A stretch of 64,000 bases of DNA, taken from positions 496,001-560,000 of the forward strand of contig JAECYW010000013.1 in assembly GCA_023014335.1 (NCBI GenBank). Direction: 5' to 3'. A program made the position numbers and the translations under genes. Source of the DNA: Galerina marginata (taxonomy: Eukaryota; Basidiomycota; Agaricomycetes; Agaricales; Galerinaceae). Position 1 is the first letter of the stretch. Every line of letters starts with the position of its first letter. Of the stretch, positions 51,142 to 64,000 are shown in pieces. The notes beneath the pieces were generated by a model. That model searched no databases. It worked only from the letters and a program-made list of their open reading frames with translations, and was not told the DNA's origin.

Positions 51142-52641
51142 ATGCCTACCAGTGTACCGAAAGATACCACCTCAGCCACTCCTGCTGATGTTACGGTCGA
51201 CAGTGCCATTGAACAAGCCAAACGCGCTTTTGCTCTCAAAAAATACGAGCAAGCAGTAGATCACTACGCTACTGCCCTTGAGCTCATGTAAGTCGCGTCC
51301 GTTGTGAATTCTACTCGACGATTCGCGTCGTAAGAATTGCAAGCATCTGACGCGTTTTTTTCTTTCTGACAGCACCCAGGAGCTCGGCGAAAACGCTCCG
51401 CAGACTGCAGACCTGTACTTTTCGTACGGGAAAGCCCTTCTTGAAAACGCCATCGCACAAAGCTCGGTTCTCGGAAAGGATCAACCAGAAGAACCGCCTG
51501 AAGACCAGAACAATGGTATGCAGTGGCACCAACTACTTTTGCTTAACATTTACTCAAAGACCTTTCTACAGCCTCCGGGTCGGGAGTAGGAGCAAATGGT
51601 CCCATTCTTTCATTCTCTGGAGATGCGGAGGATATGAACGATGAAGAGGACCATCCCGTTGATCTGTTTGGCAAGGCTGCGAAAGAGCAGGAGGAAGAGG
51701 ACGCGGGTGACGAAGAGGAAGAAGACGGAGAGCCTGAAGATGACTTCAATGCCGCATGGGAGGTCCTCGATCTCGCCCGTGCAATCTACGACAAGCAAAA
51801 GGACGAGGACGAGGATGAAGAGGTCAAGCTTAAGTTGGCCGATACGTATATTGCACTTGGGGATGTGTCATTGGAAACAGGTACGACGATGCGCTTCAGG
51901 AACATACTTTTTGCTAATGCATCGCTTTCAGAAAAATTTGATCAAGCCATTACGGACTACGAGGCTGGTCTCAAACTCAAAATCGGCCTGTTACCCTCAT
52001 CATCGCGTCAGATCGCCGAAGCTCATTACAAGTTGAGCATGGTTCTCGACCTCACGTCAGGCCGTCTGTCCGACGCCATCACACACGCAGAGAAAGCCCT
52101 AGAAAGTGTTGAGAGCAGGTTGACTGAACTGCGAACTGGCCTCGCTGGTCAATTACCAGAGCTTCCAGAGCCAGTTAAGGATGCGAAAGGGAAGGGCAAA
52201 TCAACGCAGACTCGCCTCATCCGTGATGATTATGTTCAAAATATGTCGAAATCACAAATTGAAAGCGAAATCAAAGAACTTGCTGAATTGCGGGATGATT
52301 TGGCGCTCAAGGTAGGCTAGCTTGATGGGTTGAATACTGCCTTTATTTCTGATTTCTTATTCTAGATCGAGGAGTTAAAAACATCCCCTAACGAGTCAGT
52401 TGCGACGAGCGCCCCAGTCCTGGCAGCGGAAGCTTTAGACCGTGAATTGAACGCCGCATCCTCTTCATCATCTGGTCCTGCACCCACAGCTGTGAACGAT
52501 CTGACCTCTATCGTGAAGAAAAAGAAAAAGGCGCCAGCACCAGCACCAGATGACTCGAGTGCGTCGAAACGTAAAGCTGAGGGCGAGGCGGAGCCACTCA
52601 ATATTGACAAAAGGCCCAGATTAGACGAATCTGAGGAATGA
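51142..52641 (+). CDS. NASP/Sim3/Hif1-type histone chaperone (SHNi-TPR)
   Basis: A chaperone for H3-H4 or centromeric H3. The start MPTSVPKDTTSATPADVTVD leads to the first TPR, AIEQAKRAFALKKYEQAVDH, then LGENAPQTADLYFSYGKALL. A second TPR is interrupted by a long acidic insert (KEQEEEDAGDEEEEDGEPED), the signature of this family, and continues FNAAWEVLDLARAIYDKQKD. A third and fourth follow: LADTYIALGDVSLE, FDQAITDYEAGLKLKIGLLP, IAEAHYKLSMVLDL and AITHAEKALESVESRLTEL. The C-terminus has a basic, likely nuclear-import region (IVKKKKKAPAPAPD; KRKAEGEAEPLNIDKRPRL). Introns are short. The acidic patch is expected to bind histones. Confidence 0.9.
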
Positions 52642-52774
52642 AACTCTCCTGATAGTTCCCAATGTATTCCCTTGAAGTATCTAGATTACAGTATGTACAC
52701 CCTAAATACATGATTATTACCCTTCTGCTTATCTCCCATGTCGTTGGAAAACAACGCATAATGCAAGATGGCTT

Positions 52775-54310
52775 TTAAAATGGTAGCACATTGGTGTCAA
52801 TACGTCTATGCTTGTATTGCTTTTTACCAGTCCCAAATTCCCCAACCACATGCCCGCTTTTTCCCTTGCTCTTCATCATGTACTTGTAGATCACCAGTCC
52901 CTCCAGACCTACAGGACCACGAGCGTGTATTCTCCCTGTACTAATCCCGACTTCTGTTCCAAAGCCATACCGGAAACCATCCGCGAAGCGCGTACTAGCG
53001 TTGATAAATGTGCCGGCAGAGTCCACCGCGCGACAGAATATCGACGCAGCCTCGTCGGATTCTGTTACAATGGAGTCGGTGTGGTGTGATGAATGCGAGT
53101 TAATGAACTGAATGGCGGATTGAAGAGAGGGAACGGTGATTACAGACAGGACAAGGGAGAGGTGTTCGGTTGTGTAGGCCTCCGGCGTCGATTGTTCTAC
53201 ATGGGTTTGGAGATTTGAAGGAGCGGGAGACAACGATTTCAGGGCGTCGAGAGTTGGAGGATCACATAGCAGCCGCACATTTACGGCTAGCAGGGCGTCT
53301 GCAACTGCTGGCCAGATCGTCGGTAAGAGAGATTCGTGGACTACCAGTGTCTCTACAGCGTTGCAAGCTGAAGGGTAGTCGATCTGAATTCCTCTGTTCA
53401 ATAAATAGAAAATTTTATGAGAAGATGGAGAAAAGCACCTTTGAATCAACCACGACCCGGATCGCCTTTTCTTGGTCCGCCTTTTCGTCGAGATACACAG
53501 AACATAGACCGTCCGCATGGCCCATAACAGGGATGTTCGTGCTGTTCTGTATACTCCGCACCAGATTGTTGCTGCCTCTCGGGATGACCAAGTCGATATA
53601 TTTATCTTGTTTTAGCAACGATGATACTTCATCGCGTGTCTGGATGGACTGGATATATTTTTCGGGAATGTTCGTCTGCGCGAGTCCCTCTGAGATGGCG
53701 TTGGAAAGCAGCAGTGTCGTTCGATTGGACTCTTTCCCGCCTTTTAGGATAGCAGCGTTTCCTGTCAGATGGACTTGTAAGCAGGCTGCACTGTGTAAAT
53801 TGCCAGAAATATTCCGCGGAAACATACCTGACTTGATCGCTAACGCTGCAATGTTGACCACAACCTCTGGCCGCGCCTCGAACACCACAAGCAGCACACC
53901 TATCGGACACGACACCCGATACAGCTCCAAGTCGTCATCCAGCTCCGAAGCGTATGTCACAATTCCCGTAGGGTCTGGCAGCGAAGCTACATCGTCGATG
54001 CCTTGCAGCATAGAGTCCCACTTGTCCCCCTTCCCCAGGTTCAAGCGACTGAGCAGAGACTGGGTCATGCGACCCGCATCCACTTCGACTTGAGCAGCCT
54101 ATCCCAGTCAATATTGCATTCTTCGAAGACAGCGTGCGGGAATAAGCTGCCCACCTTGAGATCTTCGTTATTGGCAGCCAGGATCTCCGCCTTTCGCAAT
54201 TCGAGCTGCTTGCGAATGACTGCCAGAGCTCTAACACGCTCCGGCGCGGGTATAAGTTGCGACTCCTCGAACGCGGCTTTGGCCACTTTAGCAATTTCCT
54301 CAGCATTCAT
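52775..54310 (-). CDS. PRO2: Gamma-glutamyl phosphate reductase (proline biosynthesis)
   Basis: Reduces gamma-glutamyl phosphate to glutamate semialdehyde with NADPH, the second step of proline synthesis. The start MNAEEIAKVAKAAFEESQLI leads into ELRKAEILAANNEDLKAAQV. Further motifs: VASLPDPTGIVTYASELDDD, the P-loop-like VSCPIGVLLVVFEARPEVVV, GNAAILKGGKESNRTT, YIDLVIPRGSNNLVRSIQNS, GHADGLCSVYLDEKAD, DYPSACNAVETLVVH with the catalytic Cys, a region containing STRFADGFRYGFGTEVGIST, and HARGPVGLEGLVIYKYMMKS. The length (about 450 aa after splicing four introns) fits. Convergent with the NASP-type gene, 133 bases apart. Confidence 0.95.
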
Positions 54311-54619
54311 TCTTGCGAAGAGTGGGATGCAGAGACGAGTGTGGTGGTAAGGAAGAATGAGTTGGCGATAGCAGCGAAGTTGGAGAATGTATAAATTTAA
54401 AATTTTGGGTCCGTTGATTGACCGGAATACAAACGGGATGCACGGATTAGATTAGATCCACACATGTTCGGCCATATAAGTCCGATTTGAGAAAGGTTGC
54501 TTTGATTCAGTCTGAACATGGAAAAGGAATATTTTGAGAAGAAGAAATATGGAGTTCATTTTGGGTCTCGAAGTGCTACTGTATGAACATCGAGGTCTAA
54601 ATACTCGACTCTACTACTT
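54311..54619. other. Intergenic, PRO2 promoter / ATP1 3' region
   Basis: Tandem minus-strand genes flank this 309-base spacer. No open frame or motif of note. Confidence 0.4.
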
Positions 54620-56797
<2,178 letters not shown>

Positions 56798-56952
56798 GGG
56801 GGAGGAGGTGGAAAGTGACAAGTGGGTATGAGAGACTCAGCAGGGAAGTTTTCGGTTGCATCCAACAAAGTCGGCGCTACTCGGAACATTCAGGCGGAGC
56901 TCAAATTTAGAATTTTCACATCTCTCGCGTCAGAACCAAGTCCTCGTCAAAA

Positions 56953-57459
56953 ATGGCCAGCATCCTGAGGTGGTGTGAGTACCTCTTTCTTCGCAGCGCA
57001 ACCCGGGCTCATCTCCCACTAGCATCTCCCCTGCGCGCAGCGGCGACGAGGGCGGTTCACACAGCGGCAGCCGTACCCGAATCAACGACCTCTGCCCTCC
57101 AACTCATCCGCTCACAGCCCTCGCAATATGTCGTCGCGTCCTTCGCCGGCAGAAAATACATCTTGACTCCACGCGACATGCTCACAGTGCCCCACCTTCG
57201 CGACGTCAAAGTTGGCGATGTCCTCCTTCTCGACGAGATTCATGAGCTGGGCTCACGCGAATACACCCTTCGTGGGAACCCTGTAATTCCTGCTGCTAAA
57301 GTCAAGGTTGAAGCCACCGTCGTCGAACATACGAAAGGACAGATGGAGTACATTTTCAAAAAGAAGAGAAGAAAAGGATATCGAAAGACGATTCAGCACA
57401 AACAACCTTATACCCGTCTGAGGATAGGCAACATCGAAATTCCTGTTGACCAGTCGTGA
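56953..57459 (+). CDS. Mitochondrial large ribosomal subunit protein bL21m
   Basis: A 168-aa single-exon protein of the mitochondrial ribosome. An N-terminal presequence (MASILRWCEYLFLRSATRAH, Arg-rich, no acidic run) precedes the L21 fold: QYVVASFAGRKYILTPRDML, VKVGDVLLLDEIHELGSREY, TLRGNPVIPAAKVKVEATVV and KKKRRKGYRKTIQHKQPYTR, the conserved KRRKxYxRxxGHRQxxT-like signature, ending LRIGNIEIPVD. A GTGAGT...CGCAG pair near the start would remove only about 24 nt and is ignored. Its promoter is shared with ATP1, so two mitochondrial genes are divergently arranged. Confidence 0.93.
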   Translation: MASILRWCEYLFLRSATRAHLPLASPLRAAATRAVHTAAAVPESTTSALQLIRSQPSQYVVASFAGRKYILTPRDMLTVPHLRDVKVGDVLLLDEIHELGSREYTLRGNPVIPAAKVKVEATVVEHTKGQMEYIFKKKRRKGYRKTIQHKQPYTRLRIGNIEIPVDQS

Positions 57460-58224
57460 TATTTTTTTTTTGTGTTTAACTTTCACTATAATCTCTTGTA
57501 TCTTATGACTTAATGTTTTACCTCTCCCTGCAAAGGTCTTCTTCAGGAATGATATTACAGTATCTAGCGCAGGTGAACCACCTCAGAATTGAGGATTCCA
57601 CCGTATTTGCTATCCACAATAAACCATGGCGCCGAACCTGGACATCCTACAGCGCAAACCCCAATCATGCATGTCTCTCTTTCGTTGAATTCGAAGTCCA
57701 GAACAGTACAGCTACTTCTTCAACAATGTTTGGCACGCCAGAACAGCCGGCATGTATACTTATACACTTACTCTCTGTTGACCTGGTATGAACAACAGCA
57801 AGCTTCGCCTATAAAACAAACTTGGTAGGACTTGAAGTTGAAACTGTCGTCATCATATTCATACAGAAAGTGGGAAGTTTTATCTGAATCCCGTTCACGT
57901 CGCCTAACGACAGATTTCCTAGCACTCAGAAAACATTAGCCTATTATTTATACTTTACTTGTCGGGCCAATGAAATAAAGAGAAGCTGGCTGGGGAGGGT
58001 GTTGCAGTTATAAGATAGTTGGTGCCAGCGAACAAGAAGACAACGGTCGTTGCAGGAGAGGCCGACTGACCACAAGTTCCAGGACTTGTTGAGGCTGGTC
58101 TGATAACTTGTTGCAAGGGAAGAGAATTCGAAGTAGCTATGATAAGCAAAGCCGAAATGTTTGTGGAACAGGTTGTTCAACTTGTCGTAAAATTTGAAGA
58201 ATCTCATTACATCTACGGTAACAC
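57460..58224. other. Convergent intergenic, bL21m / Prp40
   Basis: About 765 bases between two 3' ends. Minus-strand open frames at about 57944-58228 look like chance readings of the Prp40 3' region. Nothing recognisable. Confidence 0.4.
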
Positions 58225-61200
58225 TCATATCTCTCCCTCCTCTGGCGTTTCTTCCCGAGCAGAACTATGTCGCTTAGCAGCACCCGCCTGCTCGGGAGCT
58301 TCTTCGCGATCATAGCGAGGTCTCTGAGATTGCAATCCCTTCAGCTCTGGTCCTTCTTCACAAAATGCAATAGCGACGTACCTTTTCAGCACGCTCATTC
58401 TGGCCTTTGTCCTCGTGTTCCCGTTTTTGACTGTCTTCCTTATAAACAGAGGCACTTCGCTCTCTCTCACCACCTTTCGGAGCATCATCCCACTCCCGCC
58501 CATGACTCGAAGCACGTTCCGTTCTTGATGCTCGCGGTTCTCTGTCCTTGCCACCGTCCTTTTCCTTCTTCCTATCCTCCTTTTCACCATCGCGGTGAGA
58601 TTTCGAGGACCTATACCCTTCACGGTCCTTCTCCTTCTCAACCTCCTTTTCCCTCTCCCGTTCTCCGCGAGTATAATCTCGATTAGGCCGCCGTTCGTCA
58701 TAGTCATCATATCGATGGTGATGGCGGGAGCTTCGGCTGCCTCTCTCGTAGTCTTTGCCTCTCTCTCTTTCCCTATCCCTATCACGATGTGAATCCCTGT
58801 CGCGTTTCTCCCTCTCTCCACCGCGGTCGCGTTCACGGTCTCTGTCCTTCTCCTTTTCACGCTCGCGATCCTTGTCCCGGTCACGTTCACGTTCATCATC
58901 ACGCTCGCGAGCTGGCTCCTTTCGTTTTCTGCTCGTTGTAGAACCATCTTCTGAACCGGTTTCACGCATCCTTTCCTAGTCCGTCTCGTAAGTTCGAGAT
59001 CAACGACATATGGAGGACGCCTACCTTTTGCCTCTTAACATACTTCCCAAATGCAGCTCGTCTGCCCTCCTCGTCTTCTAGAGCTTTGTACTCTGGAAGA
59101 TTTTCGATGAGAGGAACAACCTTGTGGACAGTCAATCAATGAGCTACGAACAAAATAGAGATAATCTTACATCTTCATATCGCAAAGTAATGTCGATAGG
59201 CTCCGGCAGCTTCTTCATAGCATAACGTAAATCGTCTTGCAGATGGCGTTGCTTTCGCTCGGTGCGTCTCCTCTCGTCGGACTCTTTCTTCAGAGCTATG
59301 TCATGGAGCTGCAGAAAGTATGTTAAGCATTTCAGGATTTTGCGTAGAAAAATGTACGAACTGTTTTAAATACGAGGCGAAGCTCGTCATCCGATAAAGC
59401 CTTGACGGAAGCGTCAGCTTCACCATTAACGATAGTAGAAAATTGCTCCCAAGAAGTCTCAGAAGTCACGGCGAAAGTCACTTCCACAACATCCATTTTG
59501 TCATCGGATTTGTTCTTGCGATCTGCGTGTTTTGCATTGTGACGTTTGATGGCGTCTTCGACAACCGTCATCTTTCCATCCAGTTGTTGGTCCAGGGCAT
59601 CCACAGCATCCCAGAAAAGTTCGAGAGGGTTAGAGCCAGGGTTACCAAGCATGTCAAGATACCGATTGTCATCTTGGAAGAGAGGGTACACTTCTTTCCA
59701 CTTGGTGCGGGCTTTTAGGGCGCCTGCTTGGATAAGCTCGCTGAGAAGAGACTGCATAAACAGAATGGGTGTGTACTTCGAATTACCAGTCAAGATTTTA
59801 CTAACCTTGAAAGCCTCGCGGGCCTTGCGTTCTCGCCTTGTTTTCTCCACCTGGGACCTCCTCATCTGCTCCTCGTATTCTCTCTCCCGCACTCTGCTAT
59901 AATCTTCAAATGCAAGCAGAATATCAAGGGTGGGCAACTTGCGCAATTCCGTATCTGAGCGCCATTCGTGGGAGTCAACGAGGAGTTCGTGAGCCTGTCG
60001 CCACCTTGTAACAACATCCACATTGAGCTCCTTGAAAAGGGAAACAACTTTGGATATGCTGCGCGCTCGTGCGGCGCGAGTTTCGTTCTAGGAACGGGTA
60101 ATATATGAGTCAAGAAATATTTCACGAAGACCAATTAACCCACCACTTCACGCTCCTTAAGTTCAGAAACGTACTCGTCAAAAATAAGCTTGCGCTCAGA
60201 TTCGATCTTGGCTTGTTGCCAAATAGGGTGCTGAGAAAAAAGTTTGTCGGCAGTCCGGAAAGTGGTATAGTGGAAAACATTGGGATTCCCTTTGAGCATG
60301 TTACGAATGGCAGGACGCAGTTTCGACAGCCTCGCCTCTCTTTCCTCATGCTCTTTGACCTTCAGGTTGTTGGTGTACTGCCAAAAACAATTTGAATGAA
60401 TATGCCTCCAAATTTCAGGTAGCTCAGGCGCACCTTTTCCCAACAAGCCTTCTTTTCAGCGAGAGTATTGAGAGCTTTGTACAGCGGATCAGTGATAATA
60501 GCACGCATCGTCTGGTCCCAAGTCCAATTCGCATCCACCCCTGCTTTCCTCAACAAATGGGTGAAAGCCTTTTCCCCTTCTTCGACGGTCAAGAACCCGT
60601 TGTGCGGGATCACGGGATCATCCGGCAAGTTAGGCCGCGCGGGTAGCACGCTATTCGCAGCAAGGGGAAGAGCACCAGTGTGTGCTCCAACAGCGAGGTT
60701 TGTTCCATTTGTTTGGCTAGGCTGAGAAGCGGATGAGGATGAGGACGGATCAGCACCTCCCATGGGGACTATTCCACCTTGTACTGCTCCTTTAACTGGA
60801 GTGAAACCAGGAGCCGTTACCGCCAGAGGCTTTCTGTAATATCATATTAGAAACATCTGGTATATAGGACAATTGGTAGGTACTTACGCAGGTGCTGGTG
60901 CTTGAGGCTCTTTCTCCACCTTTTCAAGCACGAGAAGAAGTTCGTCAGGCATGTCCCATTTTGACTCCTTCGTCTCGGTCTATCTCACAAAAGTCGTGTC
61001 AAGCTTCCTTCAAATGCTCTGAGACGGCACTCACATTGTAGTAGTACTTCCGACCACCCGAAAAGTACTCTTTCCATTTTGTTTGGTTAAGGGCACGCTA
61101 GAGCGGACCGAGCATGTAAGTCCACAACTTCGTGCATAATCAGTGACGAAATACCTCAAACGGTGTTTTCAAGTCTGAGAAAGACCTGCTTATCAGGTAA

Positions 61201-61372
61201 AGCTACGTTCACTTGAGATAAATACACACCGTCGGGCTTTTCCCAAACACTCTGCTTGGTTCCTGTATTGAACCAATATGTGCGTCCTTCTGGATTGCGA
61301 TGCTCGGTCTAATGGGGAGTGAGTTTATCGCTCAGGGTTCTGCTGGAAAAAGATACGTACCCAGACGTTCAT
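58225..61372 (-). CDS. PRP40: U1 snRNP-associated splicing factor Prp40
   Basis: Bridges the 5' splice site and branch point in the early spliceosome and contacts the polymerase II tail. The start MNVW opens directly into WW domain 1 ([20 protein letters not shown], then SVWEKPD). WW domain 2 is [14 protein letters not shown] then [15 protein letters not shown] Pro/Ala linker precedes the FF domains: [48 protein letters not shown]-like [40 protein letters not shown] and [21 protein letters not shown] very long RE/RD-rich tail follows ([20 protein letters not shown]). The last exon, after KVRR-coding intron sequence, ends [11 protein letters not shown]. The tail is longer and more charged than yeast Prp40's and more like animal PRPF40. 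Confidence 0.93.
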
Positions 61373-61888
61373 GACGGGCTACAATGTAACAGACTTTGAG
61401 GTCTTTGTTATCAAATGTGCAACGAATATCGAGCAGAAACGAAGAGACCCCAAGCTTGAAGTCCCTTCAAACTCCGCTTGTTAGGAATACAGGCCGTAAC
61501 ACGCAGAGCTAATTTGGTCTTTCCGCAGAGTACATCTCCTTCCAACTCCTTCCATCATCTCAGCCAGACAACGCTTCCTCGCACTAACTGAATACTGGTA
61601 TAAACCGATGATATTCCCATGGTTTACTGATCAAACAACCCTCCTACGCACTTTAATTTTATATATAGTTTGCCTAGGACTGGTTGGATTTCCGATTCAT
61701 GAACTCAAAGCTTCTTTTGACAGTCTGGTGATCTTGGATGATTTAGTGCACCAATCTGGGCCACCCTCAGTCCATAGGAGCCCCAACCCAACTCACGGCT
61801 TGTCATTCGTGAATTAAGGATAGCCAAACCCTCCTGTCTCTGTCTCTCCCCACCAGATCCCGTCCTCGCCACTATCCAAACCCAGGAG
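61373..61888. promoter_or_regulatory. Divergent promoter, Prp40 / F-box gene
   Basis: This separates two divergent start codons. TATA-like tatatata-type sequence occurs near 61659-61668. Only short chance open frames are present. Confidence 0.35.
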
Positions 61889-62573
61889 ATGGATACTTTT
61901 CCACCAGAACTCCTAGCCCTCGTTTTCTCTGGTCTGCCATATTTCTCGCTACTGACTTCATCTGCCGTGTGCCGCTGTTGGAGATCCGTTATCTTCCAAC
62001 ATGTCTTTCTTTGCAAGCAAATCTTCAAACCCATGAGTGACAGTATTACACGAGGTGAATTATGAACGACCTTGGACTCTTGCTTCCGACTCTTGGAACT
62101 GAGAAGATTGCAATCTAGAGGTCCTAGTCTCACGAATAGTGTCTGAAATGCAGGCAAGTGAAGAACGAACGTCCTGCCTCACAACCTAATGTGTTGTAAA
62201 TCGCCAGTTTCACCCTGCCTTCTCGAAAATATCATATCGGATTGGCGAAGCCCTTGATACTGTACAGCTGGGAACGACGCATCAAGGTGTTCTAAAGCTC
62301 GTCGACCTTGAAATTGCGAACGATTTCGCCACTTTCCCACCAACAACCGAAATAGAGGCTTCGATACCTTCTGTACACTTTAGCGGGATAAAGCCGTCTT
62401 CATGGTCCATAGCATTCACTGTCTCCAACCCTAACGGAGTACGCATCATAGATATATTCTCCTCCATGGTCACCGAGTACGTTCATTTCATGTAAAGAGC
62501 ATTCAAAATAACCTGATCTTATTTCGTTCTAGTTCCAGAAGGAAGTACGACATGTTTTCAATTTTTAGCTTGA
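61889..62573 (+). CDS. F-box protein
   Basis: Probable substrate receptor of an SCF ubiquitin ligase. Four exons in phase: 61889-62054, 62107-62153, 62208-62475 and 62533-62573, giving 173 aa. The F-box is at the N-terminus: PPELLALVFSGLPYFSLLTS followed by SAVCRCWRSVI. Exon 2 (47 nt) ends ATGCAG and is followed by GCAAGT, so the second intron (62154-62207) is a GC-AG intron. With it, phases close and the frame stays open to TGA. Exon 3 carries FHPAFSKISYRIGEALDTVQ and PNGVRIIDIFS. No leucine-rich or WD repeats are visible, so the substrate domain is unknown. Each exon is under 100 codons. Confidence 0.65.
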
Positions 62574-63078
62574 CTGGAGGGCTGTTTGCTCGGCGACTGC
62601 ACTCAAATCAAACCCCTGCATTATTTATGAAAGCAGAATTCTTAGGAGAACAAAGGTATGTGTCCATGCCCGGAAATACAGGAAGATCGCCAAATTTAAA
62701 TATCCCAGGTTTTTCGCAGGCTTTTTGCCCTCCGGGATTCTAGAGAAAGATTCCTTGCCCAACTCTGCTTCTTTTATTGTCCTAACATCGACATCAGCTG
62801 TATCTGCACTTGCCCTTCGGGCTCCCAATTAGCCCTTTCCATAGATGCTGTGCTTGTACATATCTATAGGATCATTTTTACGTGTCTATCGATTCAGTAC
62901 TGGATCTTTGAGTGTTGATCATGACTCGTCTAAGTAGTTCGTTGGTGGGAACTTACATAATGTACACCATACAGGGTCCGATCTCCAGAGACGCGTCCAG
63001 AGGCGGAAAGCAGCGATAACCACGACCACCACAACCTACCCACTCCGATCTATCTTACGTTCTCTAGGCCCTTTTCCA
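62574..63078. other. Intergenic upstream of the right-edge gene
   Basis: This holds the F-box gene's 3' end and the promoter and leader of the gene at 63079. A CA-rich and CCACCACC tract occurs near 63018-63040, shortly before the next start. Nothing else seen. Confidence 0.35.
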
Positions 63079-64000
63079 TGCCTCATTATCATCCGGACGA
63101 CGAAGTCTTCCCTTCCAATAGCCGTTTTCTGGCTCCTTCTGCGTCCTCGGCAAGGAAATCACCATCACGACAAAACCTTAATGCTCGTCGTTCAACAGCG
63201 TCCCTTCGCGCACCATCGATTCTATCTCATGATATTGAGGATAATTCGGCTAATGGGAGGCACCATTCACTCGCGCACGAACTAGCAGTGGCTCTGATGC
63301 CTGAACCAAGCGCAGGCTCGAAACTGTTAGCGGAAGAGTTTGGCATCGAGCTTGACGAAGGTACTGAAGGGATAGATGAAGGACCGCCTGAAGATATCCA
63401 TCCGAACGGGCTGAAAATCGACCTCGTAGATGCCGATACCCCGACATTTGCGTCTGAACTCGAAGCTTCTGCGACCGACGCGTCTATTCACGACCTGCCA
63501 CATGAAGAAGAGGAACCACTGAACGAACACGAATTCGACCCTGTTTTCAATAGCCCTACCGTTTCAAGAAAGAAGCCTCTTCATAAGAAGCCCGAGCAAG
63601 ATGCCATGGAGGTTCTCGCCCAGGATCTGGAATCAACGGATAAGTTTCTTAATCACCTTCGCGGTATCGACCTTGATCCAGGTTCTTCCGCGTCGCAACA
63701 ACCGGCTTTAGAAAGGCTCGCTTCAGATGTTATTCGACGAATCAATTTGACCGTTAGAGATAGAGAAGGTCATGTTCGGGAGTTACTGGAGTATGAAAGA
63801 GAATTCAGGAAAATTGCCGGGGAAGTTGGCGGCAACGATATCCTGGGGCAGTTAGATGAATTGGCGCAGGTAGCCGATCTGTTGGACAAACCTACAAAAC
63901 CTCAGCCCCTAAAGTCGGACGTCAGGCTCCTAGACGTTGTCGAGGAAGAGCCCACATCCCCAACTAGACACCGTCGCACTCACTCACTTGCGTCAGACTG
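63079..64000 (+). CDS. Unrecognised protein, 5' part only (runs off the window)
   Basis: The frame is open from ATG at 63079 to the window edge (307 codons) with no stop. I do not recognise the family. The first 60 residues are basic and Ser/Arg-rich (SSARKSPSRQNLNARRSTAS), then come acidic stretches (EELPHEE-type; DLPHEEEEPLNEHEFDPVFN). A helical region follows, from DAMEVLAQDLESTDKFLNHL through RLASDVIRRINLTVRDREGH to ELLEYEREFRKIAGEVGGND, probably coiled coil. Then comes an Arg/Ser-rich stretch, SPTRHRRTHSLASD. The frame, codon use and length make it a real gene. It could be a scaffold or trafficking protein, but I cannot say. Confidence 0.75.

Noticed and set aside
53170..54093. 307-codon plus-strand open frame
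   Set aside because: It is antisense to gamma-glutamyl phosphate reductase and crosses several of its introns; composition is non-protein-like.
56970..57000. Possible intron at the start of bL21m (GTGAGT...CGCAG)
   Set aside because: It would be only about 24 nt, below a workable intron size, and the unspliced frame gives a good presequence.
58755..58979. Ser/Arg-rich (RS-like) plus-strand open frame
   Set aside because: It is the reverse complement of the RE/RD-rich Prp40 tail, not an SR protein.

Overview
The window comes from the nuclear genome of a filamentous basidiomycete, most likely an Agaricomycete. The signs are many introns of about 50-60 nt with GT-AG ends and CTAAC-like branch sites, tightly packed genes on both strands, a subfamily-C-type GH45 endoglucanase, and strictly eukaryotic gene content. 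I see no transposon, CRISPR array, operon, rRNA or convincing tRNA. Gene models were assembled by hand from reading frame, splice sites, phase and family motifs. Where exons are given, the phases close.

Layout. 0.5-2.2 kb (-): a tropomyosin and a divergent tandem tropomyosin-like paralogue. 2.5-4.7 kb (+): a DUF2408 protein. 5.3-8.6 kb (-): a CLC chloride channel/transporter, head-to-head with Mediator subunit Med4 (+). 10.0-12.5 kb: a dual-specificity phosphatase (-) and a DHHC palmitoyltransferase (+). 12.8-14.8 kb (-): the GH45 endoglucanase and the complex I 21 kDa subunit, the latter divergent from a zinc-finger nucleoporin (+, to 17.8 kb). 18.1-23.2 kb: a Cdk7/Kin28-type kinase (-), a J-domain protein (+), an OHCU decarboxylase of urate breakdown (-) and a Gfo/Idh/MocA oxidoreductase (+). 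24.3-29.6 kb (-): an unrecognised coiled-coil protein, the Erv1/ALR sulfhydryl oxidase and a ZIP zinc transporter. 30.9-34.5 kb: a HIT zinc-finger protein (-) divergent from the cell-cycle kinase Cdk1 (+). 35.6-40.8 kb (+): an RBR ubiquitin ligase with an unusual N-terminus, then the RNA helicase Dbp9. 41.1-45.7 kb (-): glycerol kinase and a GH47 alpha-mannosidase. 47.5-52.6 kb (+): an AP180/CALM endocytic adaptor and a NASP/Sim3-type histone chaperone. 52.8-57.5 kb: gamma-glutamyl phosphate reductase (-) and ATP synthase alpha (-), the latter divergent from mitochondrial ribosomal protein bL21m (+). 58.2-64 kb: splicing factor Prp40 (-), an F-box protein (+) and the 5' part of an unrecognised gene (+).

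Most genes are housekeeping. Several neighbours share short divergent promoters (for example ATP1/bL21m, complex I 21 kDa/nucleoporin, OHCU decarboxylase/oxidoreductase), so co-regulation is possible but is inference. The items most worth a second look are: the RBR ligase with a protease-like N-terminus and six UIM/MIU-like repeats; the tandem tropomyosin paralogue with an identical 91-nt exon; a 6-nt microexon in the Cdk1 glycine-rich loop and a cluster of ACGCGT (MCB) elements inside a Cdk1 intron; an unusual number of microexons (6-23 nt) and two GC-AG introns; and six exact Ark1/Prk1-type phosphorylation motifs in the AP180 homologue.
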